Assembly (NCBI GenBank): GCA_012519845.1
Contig: JAAYPK010000017.1
Span: 1-47,178 of the forward strand
Length of the DNA stretch: 47,178 nucleotides
Direction of reading: 5' to 3'
DNA from: Clostridiales bacterium
Lineage (GTDB): Bacteria > Bacillota > Clostridia > Clostridiales > Clostridiaceae
Shown here: one piece after another, positions 8,191 through 18,633 of the stretch
Layout: each line of letters opens with the position of its first letter
Numbering within the stretch: position 1 is the stretch's first letter
The notes under the pieces: generated by a model
The model's input: the letters and a program-made list of their open reading frames with translations, nothing else
Databases searched by the model: none
Told to the model about the DNA's origin: nothing
Translations under genes and position numbers: made by a program

Positions 8191-9989
8191 TATATATCCC
8201 TCCTTCCACTATCTTTATTTATCTTAAGATTTTTAATTTCTGCATTAACTTTATTTAATTCTATAGCCAACTTTATGGACTCTTCAATCAAACCATTTCG
8301 TTCCAATTTTTTTTGCTCCTTCTTTAAACTTTCTCTTTTCTCCAATAATTTATGAGAGGTAATAATATTGGAGAAATCTAAAATAAGCCTATTAATGTCT
8401 TTAACTTCTAAGACATTAATTTCTTGAATTTCTACCCATTCCTTAGAAGATTCAACATCATCACATCTAATTTCAACGTATGTGTTAATATTATCTTGCT
8501 TCTGATTTATTCCTTCACATATCAAATTAAATATTTTTGCATGTGTTGGTAAATTAAAATCTTCAGAAGAAATTGATTTTATAATTTCGTAATAATATTC
8601 TTCATTTAGCATTAACTTTAAAAGAGATTTTTCTGCTTTTAAGTATGCAGGCTCTATATATAATTTTGTTCTAAAATCTTCCAAATTATTCACTGAGCCT
8701 TCCTCTTTTCTGTTTTTTTCCACAGAAAGCAAGTCATATAAACTTTGTTCTTTAAGACCCGTATTTTCAGATATATGTTTTATATACACATCTTTTTCCA
8801 CCGGGTTAAGATCTGATAAAATTTTTGTAACTCTTTCACCGTATTTTATTAAAGATTGTTCATTACTAAAATTAATACCTTCTTCTGCTCTTTTTAACCT
8901 ATAATCTATTAAAGGTATTGAAGAATCAATTAATTTTAAAAATGCTTCTCTTCCATTTAATCTTAAAAATTCATCAGGATCTTTTCCTTCAGGAATACTT
9001 AATACTTTCACATCAAATCCTGCATCTCTTAATATTTCAAGTCCTCTTAAAGTAGCAGTTTGACCTGCCACATCTGCATCATAGGAAATAATCACCTTGT
9101 CTGCATACCTTTTAAGAAGTCTTGCTTGCTGAGTTGTAAGTGCAGTACCAAGGGAAGCAACAGCATTAGTAATACCATATTGGTGAAGAGATATACAATC
9201 CATATATCCTTCAACAATAATAAACATTCTATCTTTCACTGTATTCTTAATTGCAAAATTTAATCCATAAAGGTTAACTCCCTTATGAAAAATCATAGTT
9301 TCAGGAGAGTTTAAATATTTAGGTTTGCTGTCATCTAAAACTCTTCCTCCAAAACCAATAACTTTTCCGCTAACATTAAATACAGGAAACATTACCCTAT
9401 TGCGAAATTTATCATAAAAATTACCTTTTTCTTCGCTTTTTGAAACAAGACCTGCTTCTAACATAATCTCTTCGCTAAAGCCTTTTTTCTTTAAATGATA
9501 AATTAAGCTTCTCCAGTCGTTTCTAGAATATCCAAGGCCAAATTTCTTAATTGTACTTTCTTTTATTCCCCTATTTAAAAAATATTCCTTTGAATATTTA
9601 TTAACTTCTAAATTATAAAAAAAGAATCTTGCTGCTTCTACATTTACTTTGTAAAGTAATTGTCTCTTTCTTGATACTTCACTAGATTCTCCTCTACCAA
9701 AATCTAAAGGGATATGAGCCTTGTGCGCCAAGTATTTTAGTGCTTCTTGAAATGTCATATTCTTTTGTTTCATAACAAAAGTAATTACATTCCCAGCTTC
9801 TCCACAAGAAAAGCATTTGTATATTTGCTTATCCTGAGATACAGAAAATGAAGGGGACTTATCGTTATGAAATGGACAAAGCCCCATAAAATTTCTACCT
9901 GTTCTTTTAAGATGTACAGATTCTGAAATCACATCAACAATGTCATTTTCACTTTTTATTTTTTCTATTAATTCATCTGAAATACGCAA
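8190..9989 (-). CDS. dnaG: DNA primase
   Basis: A 599-residue primase that makes RNA primers at the replication fork. The N-terminal CHC2 zinc domain has C38, H41, C59 and C62 (CPFH...CFSC). The catalytic core includes the TOPRIM domain, with [14 protein letters not shown] supplying the metal-binding glutamate and a later SYDADVAG motif. The C-terminal 150 residues form the helicase-binding region. The start is a TTG, 11 bases after AAGGAGG; no in-frame ATG fits the conserved N-terminus [12 protein letters not shown]. The gene is coupled to sigA by a one-base overlap and preceded by the dGTPase gene. Confidence 0.96.
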   Translation of the reverse strand: MRISDELIEKIKSENDIVDVISESVHLKRTGRNFMGLCPFHNDKSPSFSVSQDKQIYKCFSCGEAGNVITFVMKQKNMTFQEALKYLAHKAHIPLDFGRGESSEVSRKRQLLYKVNVEAARFFFYNLEVNKYSKEYFLNRGIKESTIKKFGLGYSRNDWRSLIYHLKKKGFSEEIMLEAGLVSKSEEKGNFYDKFRNRVMFPVFNVSGKVIGFGGRVLDDSKPKYLNSPETMIFHKGVNLYGLNFAIKNTVKDRMFIIVEGYMDCISLHQYGITNAVASLGTALTTQQARLLKRYADKVIISYDADVAGQTATLRGLEILRDAGFDVKVLSIPEGKDPDEFLRLNGREAFLKLIDSSIPLIDYRLKRAEEGINFSNEQSLIKYGERVTKILSDLNPVEKDVYIKHISENTGLKEQSLYDLLSVEKNRKEEGSVNNLEDFRTKLYIEPAYLKAEKSLLKLMLNEEYYYEIIKSISSEDFNLPTHAKIFNLICEGINQKQDNINTYVEIRCDDVESSKEWVEIQEINVLEVKDINRLILDFSNIITSHKLLEKRESLKKEQKKLERNGLIEESIKLAIELNKVNAEIKNLKINKDSGRRDI

Positions 9990-10115
9990 GGAGTATTCTC
10001 CCTCCTTACAAAAATATTTTTTTCAACAATTTATATTAAATTCGACATAATTATTTCTATTCCTTCTAATTTCAAAAAATAATTACATAGTTTCATATTT
10101 ATTTTTTAGATATCA

Positions 10116-11150
10116 TTAGTATACTACAGTTTTAGGTACAAATATCTTATTAAATTCATGTAAACAATAATCGTCACTCATTCCAGCTAAATAATCAACT
10201 ATTCCACGCTGCTGTCCTTCTTTTTCAGCTATTTCCAAATAAAAATCAGGCAATTTATTAATATTTTTCATATAATAATTAATTAATTGCTCCAAAATAA
10301 ACTTAGCTTTTTCTCTTTCTTCTTTTAATGTTTCACTTAAATAAACATTTTTAAACATAAATCCTCGCAATTCTCTCATTGCATCATCAATTTCTTTACT
10401 TAAAGTTATATTATTATTCCCTTGACTAATATTCATTACTGAATTATTAATAATGTCTGTAACCAAAGTATTTATTCTTTTCGAATGAGTATCACCTAAA
10501 ACTTTAAGTATTTCTTTTGGTATACTATCTTTACTAAGTAACCCAGCTCTTATTGAATCATCAATATCGTGATTTAAATAAGCAATTTTATCACTATATT
10601 GAACAACTTTACCTTCTAATGTGTAGGCACCTCCATTATCATTTTTTCCTCTTAAACCGCTATGATTTAAAATACCATCTATTACTGCTGCTGTTAGGTT
10701 TAATCCTTTTCCATTACGCTCCAGCTTTTTTACTACCCTTACACTTTGCTCATTATGCTTAAAGCCTTCTTTTAAAAAGGAATTTAAAACCTCTTCCCCA
10801 TTATGAGCAAAGGCAACATGCCCCAAATCATGTCCTAAAGCAATAGCCTCTATTAAAATTTCATTTAACCCAATTCCAACACCAATTGTTCTTGCGATTT
10901 GAGCTACTTCTAAAGTATGAGTTAATCTTGTTCTATAATGATCTCCAAAGGTTTTTATATAAACTTGAGTTTTGTGTTTTAATCTTCTAAAAGATTTACA
11001 ATGTAAAATTCTATCTCTATCAACCATAAAACAAGTTCTAATACTATCTTTTTCTTCTTGAATTTCTCGATTATTGGCTTCACTTGAGAAAGTTGCTTCT
11101 TTAATTAATGTCAACCTTTCAAAATTCTCATTTCTTTCTCTTATGTTCAT
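10116..11150 (-). CDS. dgt: deoxyguanosinetriphosphate triphosphohydrolase-like protein
   Basis: A 344-residue HD-domain nucleotidohydrolase. HTLEVAQIA contributes the first metal histidine (H78), and [15 protein letters not shown] carries the HD pair (H107, D108) and catalytic downstream histidines; SRIRRL-like [10 protein letters not shown] matches the substrate-binding N-terminal part of dGTPases. It is predicted to cleave dNTPs to deoxynucleoside and tripolyphosphate. The ATG has a perfect AGGAGGTGATTAT in front. It is the first gene of the dgt-dnaG-sigA run, an arrangement known in clostridia, with about 125 bases to dnaG where a second promoter could sit. Allosteric and substrate specificity cannot be told from sequence. 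Confidence 0.9.
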   Translation of the reverse strand: MNIRERNENFERLTLIKEATFSSEANNREIQEEKDSIRTCFMVDRDRILHCKSFRRLKHKTQVYIKTFGDHYRTRLTHTLEVAQIARTIGVGIGLNEILIEAIALGHDLGHVAFAHNGEEVLNSFLKEGFKHNEQSVRVVKKLERNGKGLNLTAAVIDGILNHSGLRGKNDNGGAYTLEGKVVQYSDKIAYLNHDIDDSIRAGLLSKDSIPKEILKVLGDTHSKRINTLVTDIINNSVMNISQGNNNITLSKEIDDAMRELRGFMFKNVYLSETLKEEREKAKFILEQLINYYMKNINKLPDFYLEIAEKEGQQRGIVDYLAGMSDDYCLHEFNKIFVPKTVVY

Positions 11151-11321
11151 ATAATCACCTCCTAATATATTATTCTATACTTTTCAATATAATCCTCTAT
11201 TTATTGTACCTAAATATTATTTGCATTATTTTAATTTTTATTATTTATTTTGATGATATAATAGTATAATTTTTACATTCTAATAATATCCATTAAATAA
11301 ATACTTATTTTAGGAGACTTC

Positions 11322-12329
11322 ATGGATACTTCTATTTTTTCAGATATATATATTAAAAATAATATTTTACCATTATACAATTTATATAATTCTAAAGTTG
11401 CTTTAGTTAAATTTAAAGATACAGATAAGCAAAGAGCTGTATACAAGATAACACACCATAATAAAATATATTGTTTAAAAAAGGTTTATTTCCAATTAGA
11501 TGAACTACTATTTGTTTATTCAGCATTGGAATGGCTATACAGAAATAACTTCTTTGTACCACATTTATTATCAAGTATATACGGTGAAAAATACATTAAA
11601 ATTGAAAACAATTATTTTATTTTAACCCCTTGGTTAAATGGAGAAAAGTGTGACTTCGATAACAAAAATCATATTACTTTATCTGCAAAAGCTCTTGCTA
11701 CCATGCATAAAATTTCATATAATTTTTATCCAATTATCAAAAATAAAAAAAGAATCCAAAACTACAATCATTACATAAGCACTTTAAAACATTTTGAAGA
11801 ACTAATTTCAATTTCAACTTTTGGATTAAAAAGCAATGATGATTTCTCTAAAGAGTTTTCTAAAGAATTCAAGACTCATCTATCTTTAGCTGAAATATCT
11901 TTAATGTATGCTACTAAAATTAATGAATGCAATTTAACTACCTCTCTCTGTCATGGAGACTATGTAAATAAAAATATAATAATTGATAATGAAAAAATTG
12001 CAGTAATTGATTTTGATAAATGCAAAATAGGATTTATAGCTAATGATATTTCATATTTTCTTAGAAGATGTTTAAGAAGAGAACATACAAGTTGGAATAT
12101 CAACGTATTTAAGAATTTCATAAACAATTATACTTCAATTAATCCTTTATCTAAATCGGATTTGTACTTTATTATCTCCTATTTAGCTTTCCCACAGAAA
12201 TTCTGGAAAATATCAAAGGATTACTATTTTGGAAAAATTAATAATTCTAATGGTAAAAATATAATAAAAAAGTTAAATGAAAAAGCTAAATATCAATTAG
12301 ACTTTATTAATACTATTACTTCACTATAA
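11322..12329 (+). CDS. CotS-like spore coat protein with aminoglycoside-phosphotransferase kinase fold
   Basis: A 335-residue protein of the CotS/YutH-type kinase-fold family. It keeps the APH-like catalytic pattern: a lysine in the N-lobe (YCLKKVYFQ), a hinge region FILTPWLNGE, the catalytic loop CHGDYVNKNIII (Asp and Asn present) and the metal-binding IDFDKC. An active phosphotransferase is therefore possible, although several coat members are regarded as structural. A role in spore coat assembly is inferred from family resemblance. ATG 11322 follows AGGAGACTTC. It is a single gene divergent from dgt and convergent with ppdK, with a shared hairpin terminator. Confidence 0.75.
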   Translation: MDTSIFSDIYIKNNILPLYNLYNSKVALVKFKDTDKQRAVYKITHHNKIYCLKKVYFQLDELLFVYSALEWLYRNNFFVPHLLSSIYGEKYIKIENNYFILTPWLNGEKCDFDNKNHITLSAKALATMHKISYNFYPIIKNKKRIQNYNHYISTLKHFEELISISTFGLKSNDDFSKEFSKEFKTHLSLAEISLMYATKINECNLTTSLCHGDYVNKNIIIDNEKIAVIDFDKCKIGFIANDISYFLRRCLRREHTSWNINVFKNFINNYTSINPLSKSDLYFIISYLAFPQKFWKISKDYYFGKINNSNGKNIIKKLNEKAKYQLDFINTITSL

Positions 12330-12338
12330 TGTTAATAA

Positions 12339-12388
12339 AATCCCATAATAGTCTTTCTCTAAAAAACTATTATGGGATTATTATTTTA
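12339..12388. terminator. bidirectional terminator between the CotS-like gene and ppdK
   Basis: A 14-bp perfect stem joins AATCCCATAATAGT (12339-12352) and ACTATTATGGGATT (12366-12379). A and T tracts on both sides serve the two convergent genes. Confidence 0.8.
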
Positions 12389-12389
12389 A

Positions 12390-15017
12390 TTATCTTTTAT
12401 TTTTAACTTGTGCTTGGGCTGCTGCTAATCTTGCAAGTGGAACTCTATATGGCGAACAAGAAACATAATTTAATCCAACATTATGACAGAACTCAATAGA
12501 TGATGGATCTCCTCCATGTTCTCCACAAATACCAAGTTTAATATTTGGTCTTGTAGTTTTTCCTTTTTCTGCTGCCATTTTTACCAATTGTCCTACACCT
12601 TTTTGATCTAATTTAGCAAATGGATCTTGTTCATATATTTTCTTATCATAATATGCTCCCAAGAATTTTGCTGCATCATCTCTTGAAAAACCAAAAGTCA
12701 TTTGTGTTAAGTCATTTGTACCAAATGAGAAGAATTCAGCCTCTTTCGCAATTTCATCAGCTGTAAGAGCAGCCCTTGGAATTTCAATCATTGTTCCTAT
12801 ATGATAATCAAATTTAGTTCCCTTTTCTTCCATAACTGCCTCAGTAGTCTTAACAACCACATCTTTTACGTATTTTAATTCTTTTATTTCACCTACTAAT
12901 GGAATCATAATTTCTGGAACTATATCATATCCCTTATTATTTCTTACTTCAATTGCAGCTTCTATTACTGCTCTAGTTTGCATTTCTGCAATTTCTGGAT
13001 AAGATACAGCTAATCTACATCCTCTATGTCCCATCATTGGATTAAATTCATGTAAACTATCTACTGTAGCTTTTAAATCTAAATATGAAATATTCATTTC
13101 TTTTGCAAGAGATTCAATATCTTCCTTTGAATGTGGTAAAAATTCATGTAGTGGTGGATCTAAGAATCTTATTGTTGCTGGTCTTCCTTCAAGTGCTTCA
13201 AACATTTCAATAAAATCTTGCTTTTGCATTGGTAATATTTTATCTAATGCCTTCTTTCTTTGATCTACATCCTTTGCAACGATCATTTCTCTAACTGCCA
13301 TTATTCTATCCTCTGCAAAGAACATATGCTCAGTTCTACATAATCCTATACCTTCTGCTCCAAACTCTACTGCCTGCTTTGTATCTCTTGGATTATCTGC
13401 ATTAGCTCTAACTTTTAATACTCTTATTTCATCAGCCCATTCCATAAATGTTTTAAAGTGTCCTGTAATTTCTGGTGTTACTGTTTTAACTGCTTCACCA
13501 TATATATTACCTGTAGAACCATCTATTGAAATGAAATCATTATCAGTATATATCTTTCCTGCAACTTCAATTTCTCTTTTATCTTCATTAACTTTTATTT
13601 CACCGCAACCTGCTACACAGCAAGTACCCATTCCTCTTGCAACTACTGCTGCATGGGATGTCATTCCACCTCTAACTGTTAAAATACCTACTGCTGCAAT
13701 CATCCCTTCAATATCTTCAGGTGAAGTTTCTAATCTTACTAAAACAACTTTTTCACCTTTTTCAGCTCTTTCCTTAGCTTCATCTGCAGTAAAGCAAATT
13801 TTACCACAAGCTGCTCCTGGTGATGCAGGTAATCCCTTTGCAATTACTTCTGCCCTTTTTAAATCTTCTGATAAGAAGGCTGGATGTAATAAAGAATCTA
13901 ATTGTTTTGGCTCAACTTTTAAAATAGCTTCTTCCTTAGTTAAAGTACCATCTTCTACTAAATCCACAGCAATTTTTAAAGCTGCTTGTGCAGTTCTCTT
14001 TCCATTTCTTGTTTGTAAGAAGTATAACTTTCCTTCTTCTATTGTTATTTCCATATCCTGCATATCTTTATAGTGTGACTCTAATTTATTAATAATACCA
14101 ACTAATTCCTTATATATTTTCGGATTTTGTTCTTCTAATTGTGAAATTGGCTCTGGTGTTCTAATACCTGCAACAACATCTTCACCTTGTGCATTCATTA
14201 AATATTCACCATATATTTTATTTTCTCCTGTTGCTGGATTTCTAGAGAATATAACCCCAGTTCCAGAAGTTTCTCCTTTATTACCAAAAACCATTTGTTG
14301 AACGTTTACAGCTGTGCCCCACTCTCCTGGAATATCATTTAATCTTCTATACACTATAGCTCTTGGATTATCCCAAGATCTAAATACTGCTGTAATTGAT
14401 TCTATTAATTGTACCTTTGGATCTTGTGGGAAATCTTCCCCTTTTTCTTTTTTATATATTGCCTTGTATTTACTAACTATTTCTTTTAAATCTTCTGCAG
14501 TTAAATCTGTATCGAATTTATATCCTTTAGCTTCTTTTTCTTCATCTAAAACATTTTCAAATAATCTTTTTTCTATACCCATAACAACATCTGAAAACAT
14601 TTGAATAAATCTTCTATATGAATCATAAGCAAATCTAGGATTTGAAGTTTTTCTTGCTACAACTTCAACTGCTTCATCATTTAGACCTAAATTTAATATT
14701 GTATCCATCATACCAGGCATAGATGCTCTTGCTCCAGATCTTACTGATACTAATAAAGGATCTTCATTACTTCCAAATTTCTTTCCTGCTATTTCTTCTA
14801 ATTTGACTATACTGCTTTGAATTTGCTCAATGACTTCTTTAGAAATTACTTTTCCATCAGCATAATACTTGTTACAAGCTTCTGTAGTAACAGTAAATCC
14901 TTGCGGAACTGGTATACCTAAATTCGTCATTTCTGCTAAATTAGCGCCTTTACCTCCTAGTAGATTCTTCATAGTTGCATTTCCTTCACTAAAAAGGTAA
15001 ACATACTTTTTCTCCAT
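12390..15017 (-). CDS. ppdK: pyruvate, phosphate dikinase
   Basis: An 875-residue enzyme interconverting pyruvate, ATP and phosphate with PEP, AMP and pyrophosphate. The order is an N-terminal ATP-grasp domain (LLGGKGANLAEM, SVRSGARASMPGMMDT), a swivelling phosphohistidine domain with GGMTSHAAVVARGMGT (H455 is the phosphorylated histidine), and a C-terminal PEP/pyruvate barrel with C831 in ICGEHGGDP as the proton donor. Length and both residue numbers match the well-studied Clostridium symbiosum enzyme. The start follows GGAGGAGTATTGAG. It lies about 80 bases downstream of a CcpN-like regulator, which may control it. It probably works in pyrophosphate-based glycolysis or gluconeogenesis. Confidence 0.97.
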   Translation of the reverse strand: MEKKYVYLFSEGNATMKNLLGGKGANLAEMTNLGIPVPQGFTVTTEACNKYYADGKVISKEVIEQIQSSIVKLEEIAGKKFGSNEDPLLVSVRSGARASMPGMMDTILNLGLNDEAVEVVARKTSNPRFAYDSYRRFIQMFSDVVMGIEKRLFENVLDEEKEAKGYKFDTDLTAEDLKEIVSKYKAIYKKEKGEDFPQDPKVQLIESITAVFRSWDNPRAIVYRRLNDIPGEWGTAVNVQQMVFGNKGETSGTGVIFSRNPATGENKIYGEYLMNAQGEDVVAGIRTPEPISQLEEQNPKIYKELVGIINKLESHYKDMQDMEITIEEGKLYFLQTRNGKRTAQAALKIAVDLVEDGTLTKEEAILKVEPKQLDSLLHPAFLSEDLKRAEVIAKGLPASPGAACGKICFTADEAKERAEKGEKVVLVRLETSPEDIEGMIAAVGILTVRGGMTSHAAVVARGMGTCCVAGCGEIKVNEDKREIEVAGKIYTDNDFISIDGSTGNIYGEAVKTVTPEITGHFKTFMEWADEIRVLKVRANADNPRDTKQAVEFGAEGIGLCRTEHMFFAEDRIMAVREMIVAKDVDQRKKALDKILPMQKQDFIEMFEALEGRPATIRFLDPPLHEFLPHSKEDIESLAKEMNISYLDLKATVDSLHEFNPMMGHRGCRLAVSYPEIAEMQTRAVIEAAIEVRNNKGYDIVPEIMIPLVGEIKELKYVKDVVVKTTEAVMEEKGTKFDYHIGTMIEIPRAALTADEIAKEAEFFSFGTNDLTQMTFGFSRDDAAKFLGAYYDKKIYEQDPFAKLDQKGVGQLVKMAAEKGKTTRPNIKLGICGEHGGDPSSIEFCHNVGLNYVSCSPYRVPLARLAAAQAQVKNKR

Positions 15018-15097
15018 CTCAATACTCCTCCGTTCAATACAATAATTATAATATATTTTCTATCAAAACCTCTCCGGCCTTGTAGATAGCTATGATC

Positions 15098-15733
15098 TTA
15101 CTCGTGTCCCCCTATTGCAACGAATAATTTAGTTATATTTGTTTTGGAAACCTTTCCAATTATCTTGTATTGTTCCTTACCCTCATCTGAGATTACCTTA
15201 TCAACTATTGGTATGCTATCAATTTCATGTTCAATTATCTTTTTTGCTAAATCATAAGCTTTGTCTTCTGAATAACCACATATAATATTAGGCATCCTAG
15301 TCATAATTACTCCAACAGGCACCTTGTGTATATCTGTTCCCCCTATAGAAATTTTTAAGAAGTCTTTTCTTGATACTGCTCCAACCAGGTATCCTTTATT
15401 TTCAACAAACACTGTACCAACATCAACTAAAAATAAATTTACTATTGCATCATATACCATAGTACTTTCATTAATAACAGCTGGCTTTGACATTATTTCT
15501 TTTACTGTAATACTACTTAATAAATCAGAAATAATATTCTTTTTGGGTTGTTTAGAAATAGAATAGCCTACTTTAGGTCTTGCTTCTAATATATCCATCA
15601 TAGTCAGTATGGCAAGATCTGCTCTTAATGCTGCTCTTGTTACACCTAAAATTTTAGCTAAAGCATTACTAGTGATAGGTTGTCTTTCTCTCACTAACCT
15701 TATTATCTCTTCTTGTCTCTCTGACAAATTCAT
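15098..15733 (-). CDS. ccpN: HTH and CBS-domain transcriptional regulator, CcpN family
   Basis: A 211-residue regulator. Residues 1-60 form a winged helix-turn-helix (RQEEIIRLVRERQPITSNALAKIL and ALRADLAILTMMDIL, each within one helix set). Two CBS domains follow: about 72-130 (VKEIMSKPAVINESTM...GAVSRKDFL) and 140-205 (VIMTRMPNIICGYSE...IDSIPIVD). In Bacillus, CcpN represses gluconeogenic genes and senses ATP/ADP through its CBS pair. The position directly ahead of ppdK fits local control of pyruvate-PEP interconversion. A promoter with TGGTATAAT lies upstream and is flanked by a 19-bp inverted repeat that may be an operator (inference). Confidence 0.85.
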   Translation of the reverse strand: MNLSERQEEIIRLVRERQPITSNALAKILGVTRAALRADLAILTMMDILEARPKVGYSISKQPKKNIISDLLSSITVKEIMSKPAVINESTMVYDAIVNLFLVDVGTVFVENKGYLVGAVSRKDFLKISIGGTDIHKVPVGVIMTRMPNIICGYSEDKAYDLAKKIIEHEIDSIPIVDKVISDEGKEQYKIIGKVSKTNITKLFVAIGGHE

Positions 15734-15752
15734 CCTTATCCCTCTTTCTAAA

Positions 15753-15867
15753 AAATAAGGAATTATTGACTTCTTTTTCCCTACAGACTAATTATACCAT
15801 ATAGTCCCAAGATAAGTATACTAAATTTTCAGAAAAATCATATTAATTAGTCAATTATTCCTTATTT
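15753..15867. repeat. 19-bp inverted repeat pair flanking the ccpN promoter
   Basis: Arms at 15753-15771 and 15849-15867 are reverse complements at 18 of 19 positions. One arm lies in the 5' leader and the other about 30 bases upstream of the -35 position. The separation of 77 bases makes a simple hairpin terminator unlikely and paired operator sites more plausible. Confidence 0.5.
15791..15819 (-). promoter_or_regulatory. ccpN promoter (extended -10)
   Basis: On the minus strand a perfect TATAAT (15791-15796) has the extended -10 TGG just ahead. The -35 at 17 bases spacing (ATACTT) is poor, as is common with extended -10 promoters. It falls between the two arms of the 19-bp inverted repeat. 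Confidence 0.5.
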
Positions 15868-15894
15868 ACTTTATTCCCTAATTTTACTTATTAA

Positions 15895-16503
15895 TTATTC
15901 ATTATTTTTGTTGTCTTCTTCATCAAAATTTACTTTATAAGTATAAACAGTTTCATTTCCAGTATATACCTTTTCATTATTTGAATTTTTCTTAAATTTT
16001 GATTTTATTTGATCTGTTACATTTTCTGCAACATCTTTAACTTCATCTGTAGCCTTCTTTATATATTTATTTACTACTTCAACTGATCCATCACATTTGG
16101 TTATTTCAATAGTAATTTTTGTGACAACAGCTGCAAATACACCAAAGACTAATAATGGTGGTACAATAACACCAATTACAGTTGCAGCTATTCCTGCATT
16201 AACAGGTACATCAACTAAAACTTTATCATCTTTTTTAATTTTTATCCTTGATACATTGCCCTTATTTATTAATTCCTTCAACCATTTTTTAAAATCTTCA
16301 AAAGATTCTGATTCTGATTCGTTTTTATTACTTTCAAACTCTTCTTTGTTACAAGAATCTTTTACCTCTTCCTTTGACTCTAAATATACTAATGATTCTA
16401 GAACATCTCCATTACATTTTTCTAATGCTTCCTTTGCAGCTTTATAAGAAACTCCTGTTCTTTCTTTAATTAAATCTACTTTTTCTAATGATATTTCACT
16501 CAT
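15895..16503 (-). CDS. UBA-like plus DUF4342 protein
   Basis: A 202-residue protein. The N-terminal 45 residues (LIKERTGVSYKAAKEALEK, CNGDVLESLVYLE) resemble the UBA/TS-N three-helix domain of elongation factor Ts and NAC. An acidic linker follows (about 50-75). The DUF4342 region (about 78-165) contains VSRIKIKKDDKVLVDVPV and a hydrophobic stretch GIAATVIGVIVPPLLVFGVF that may enter the membrane. The tail is charged and polar. Function is unknown. It ends the transcript that begins with the yqfC region and recO, starting 6 bases after the recO stop, with AAGGAGTGATAATAA before the ATG. Confidence 0.7.
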   Translation of the reverse strand: MSEISLEKVDLIKERTGVSYKAAKEALEKCNGDVLESLVYLESKEEVKDSCNKEEFESNKNESESESFEDFKKWLKELINKGNVSRIKIKKDDKVLVDVPVNAGIAATVIGVIVPPLLVFGVFAAVVTKITIEITKCDGSVEVVNKYIKKATDEVKDVAENVTDQIKSKFKKNSNNEKVYTGNETVYTYKVNFDEEDNKNNE

Positions 16504-16509
16504 TTATTA

Positions 16510-17250
16510 TCACTCCTTAAAATAATTTAATATATCTAAACTTTTTGGTTTCTTTGCATAGTTGTATGAAATTAAATAAGTGGTTACCTTTTCAATTTCT
16601 TTTTTTATTTCTTTAGATAAATTTAATCTATATATTTTGTCTGATGAATTTATCATTAAATATTTTAATGCATTATACGCACCTTTTGATATTTTCATAC
16701 AATGCTCGTGATTGCATTCATCACAAACCCCACCAAAATTTGTTAGACTAAAATAGTTAGATAAATTTATTTTTTTCTTGCAAAGAACACAATTATTTAA
16801 AATAAGACCATATCCAGTGGCTTTTAAAAGCTTAAGTTCAAAAGATCTTATTAATAATTCATAATCTATAGCATCAGTATTTAATAAGTAAAGAGTTGTA
16901 ACAAATTCCTTAAAAAGATACATGTTGCTTTCCCCTTCAATTAATGCTATATCTATTAATTCACAAATATATGATGAATAAGTAAGTTTATCTAAATTAT
17001 CTAGAAGACCTTGAAAAGATTTTATAATTTTACCCTCTTGTAAATTTCCTAAACCTTTTCCTTTATAAAATACATATTCACCATATGTAAAGGGTAATGT
17101 AATTGATAAAAATTTACTTTTGCTTTTTTTAGCTCCCTTTGCTATAGTTGTTGTCTTCCCATTTGTATCAGTATAAAGCCAAACTAACTTATCATTTTCT
17201 TTATAGTCCTGTGTTTTAATTACTACTCCTTTACACTTAATTAATGACAA
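16510..17250 (-). CDS. recO: DNA repair protein RecO
   Basis: A 246-residue recombination mediator that helps load RecA on SSB-covered DNA with RecR. The N-terminal OB-fold begins KCKGVVIKTQDYKENDKL; the helical part contains a zinc-binding set CVLCKK...CDECNHEHC around residues 150-185. The start codon appears to be TTG at 17250, with GGGGATGG upstream; no ATG lies in a suitable place. It follows era after 18 bases, the usual era-recO order in Firmicutes. Confidence 0.92.
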   Translation of the reverse strand: MSLIKCKGVVIKTQDYKENDKLVWLYTDTNGKTTTIAKGAKKSKSKFLSITLPFTYGEYVFYKGKGLGNLQEGKIIKSFQGLLDNLDKLTYSSYICELIDIALIEGESNMYLFKEFVTTLYLLNTDAIDYELLIRSFELKLLKATGYGLILNNCVLCKKKINLSNYFSLTNFGGVCDECNHEHCMKISKGAYNALKYLMINSSDKIYRLNLSKEIKKEIEKVTTYLISYNYAKKPKSLDILNYFKE

Positions 17251-17268
17251 ATAACCATCCCCTGTGCT

Positions 17269-18159
17269 TTATTTAGTTTTTTTATAACCTAATTCTTTTA
17301 ATAAGTTTTGATTATCTCTCCATTCTTTTCTAACCTTAACCCATATTTTTATATTCACTTTACATCTTAGAAATTTTTCTAATTCATATCTAGCTGTTTC
17401 TCCTATTTTCTTTAAGCATTGACCATTCTTTCCTATAATTATTCCTTTATGAGAATCCTTTTCACAAATCAAATCTACTTCAATATGATATGTTCCATTT
17501 TTTCCTTGTTTCATTTGTATTATATCAACAGCTATTCCATGTGGTACTTCATCTCTTAAGGTTCTAAGTGCTTTTTCTCTAACTATTTCAGATACAACAA
17601 ATCTTTCTTGTACATCTGTAATCATATCTTCAGGATAGTATTTAGGTCCTTCATTTAAATTATCAACCATAAGTTTTATCAACGTGTCTACATTTTTACC
17701 TTTTAAAGCTGAAATAGGAATTATTTCTTTAAAATCAAGTTCCTTTGAATAATTTTGCAAAGATTTAGCTACTCTTTCTTGTGTATTTTCGTCTATTTTA
17801 TTTAAAACTAAAAACACAGGTACATTAGAGTTTTTTAACATTTCTAATATGAATTTATCTCCTCTACCTATTTCATCATCTGGATTTGTTAAAAATAACA
17901 CTAAATCCACATCTTTTATTGAATCCTTTGCTTCATTTACCATGTATTCACCAAGCTTATGTTTTGGTTTATGTATTCCTGGTGTATCTACAAAAATAAT
18001 TTGATAATCATCTGTTGTTAATATTGTTTGAATATTATTTCTAGTAGTTTGAGGTTTGTTAGAAACAATAGAAAGTTTCTCACCCATAATATAGTTCATT
18101 AATGTAGATTTTCCCACATTAGGCCTTCCAACTATAGTAACGAATCCTGATTTAAACAT
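17269..18159 (-). CDS. era: GTPase Era (16S rRNA and 30S assembly)
   Basis: A 296-residue Ras-like GTPase with a KH RNA-binding domain that assists 30S maturation at the 3' end of 16S rRNA. G1 is [10 protein letters not shown]3 is [11 protein letters not shown]4 is NKID and G5 is ISALKG. The KH domain near 225-290 has [14 protein letters not shown]. The ATG follows TAAGGAGGATAA. It lies 9 bases after cdd and ahead of recO in one transcript. Confidence 0.97.
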   Translation of the reverse strand: MFKSGFVTIVGRPNVGKSTLMNYIMGEKLSIVSNKPQTTRNNIQTILTTDDYQIIFVDTPGIHKPKHKLGEYMVNEAKDSIKDVDLVLFLTNPDDEIGRGDKFILEMLKNSNVPVFLVLNKIDENTQERVAKSLQNYSKELDFKEIIPISALKGKNVDTLIKLMVDNLNEGPKYYPEDMITDVQERFVVSEIVREKALRTLRDEVPHGIAVDIIQMKQGKNGTYHIEVDLICEKDSHKGIIIGKNGQCLKKIGETARYELEKFLRCKVNIKIWVKVRKEWRDNQNLLKELGYKKTK

Positions 18160-18168
18160 TTATCCTCC

Positions 18169-18570
18169 TTAATTATTTAAGTCTTTTTTAGTAAAAGCTC
18201 CTGGCATTATTTCCTTAAGAGTTTTTACTAAATATTCTTCTTTATTTTTTACTATATATATTTCTATATTTTCATCCTCTGCAAATTCACAAATTACCTG
18301 CCTGCAAATTCCACAAGGATAGGTAAAGTTCTCATTATCACCGTTAACAGCTAAAGCTTTTAGAACTTTATTTCCATTTGATATTCCATTAAATATTGCT
18401 GTTCTTTCTGCACAGTTTGTTGCACCATAAGATGCATTTTCAATATTACATCCTAAGTAAATATTGCCATCTTCAAAAAGTGCTGCCGCACCTACTTTGA
18501 AATTAGAATAGGGACAATAGGCTTTTTTTCTTGCATTAATTGCTGCTTCTATTAATTCTGTTTTTTTCAT
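18169..18570 (-). CDS. cdd: cytidine deaminase
   Basis: A 133-residue zinc-dependent homotetrameric-type deaminase converting cytidine and deoxycytidine to uridine forms (pyrimidine salvage). Zinc ligands and acid are C53 and E55 in NCAERTAIF and C86/C89 in PCGICRQV. The substrate-binding NIENASYGAT is intact. The ATG follows GGAGGGGATATA. It sits between the kinase/phosphatase fusion and era, as in many Firmicutes. Confidence 0.96.
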   Translation of the reverse strand: MKKTELIEAAINARKKAYCPYSNFKVGAAALFEDGNIYLGCNIENASYGATNCAERTAIFNGISNGNKVLKALAVNGDNENFTYPCGICRQVICEFAEDENIEIYIVKNKEEYLVKTLKEIMPGAFTKKDLNN

Positions 18571-18633
18571 TATATCCCCTCCAATATAAATAGTATACTC
18601 TATTTGTATTTATTTAATCAAACAAAATATTAA

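Noticed and set aside
13531..14604. Long plus-strand open frames opposite ppdK
   Set aside because: They mirror strongly conserved ppdK coding sequence, have no ribosome binding sites and encode Ser/Pro/Ile-rich nonsense typical of antisense shadows.
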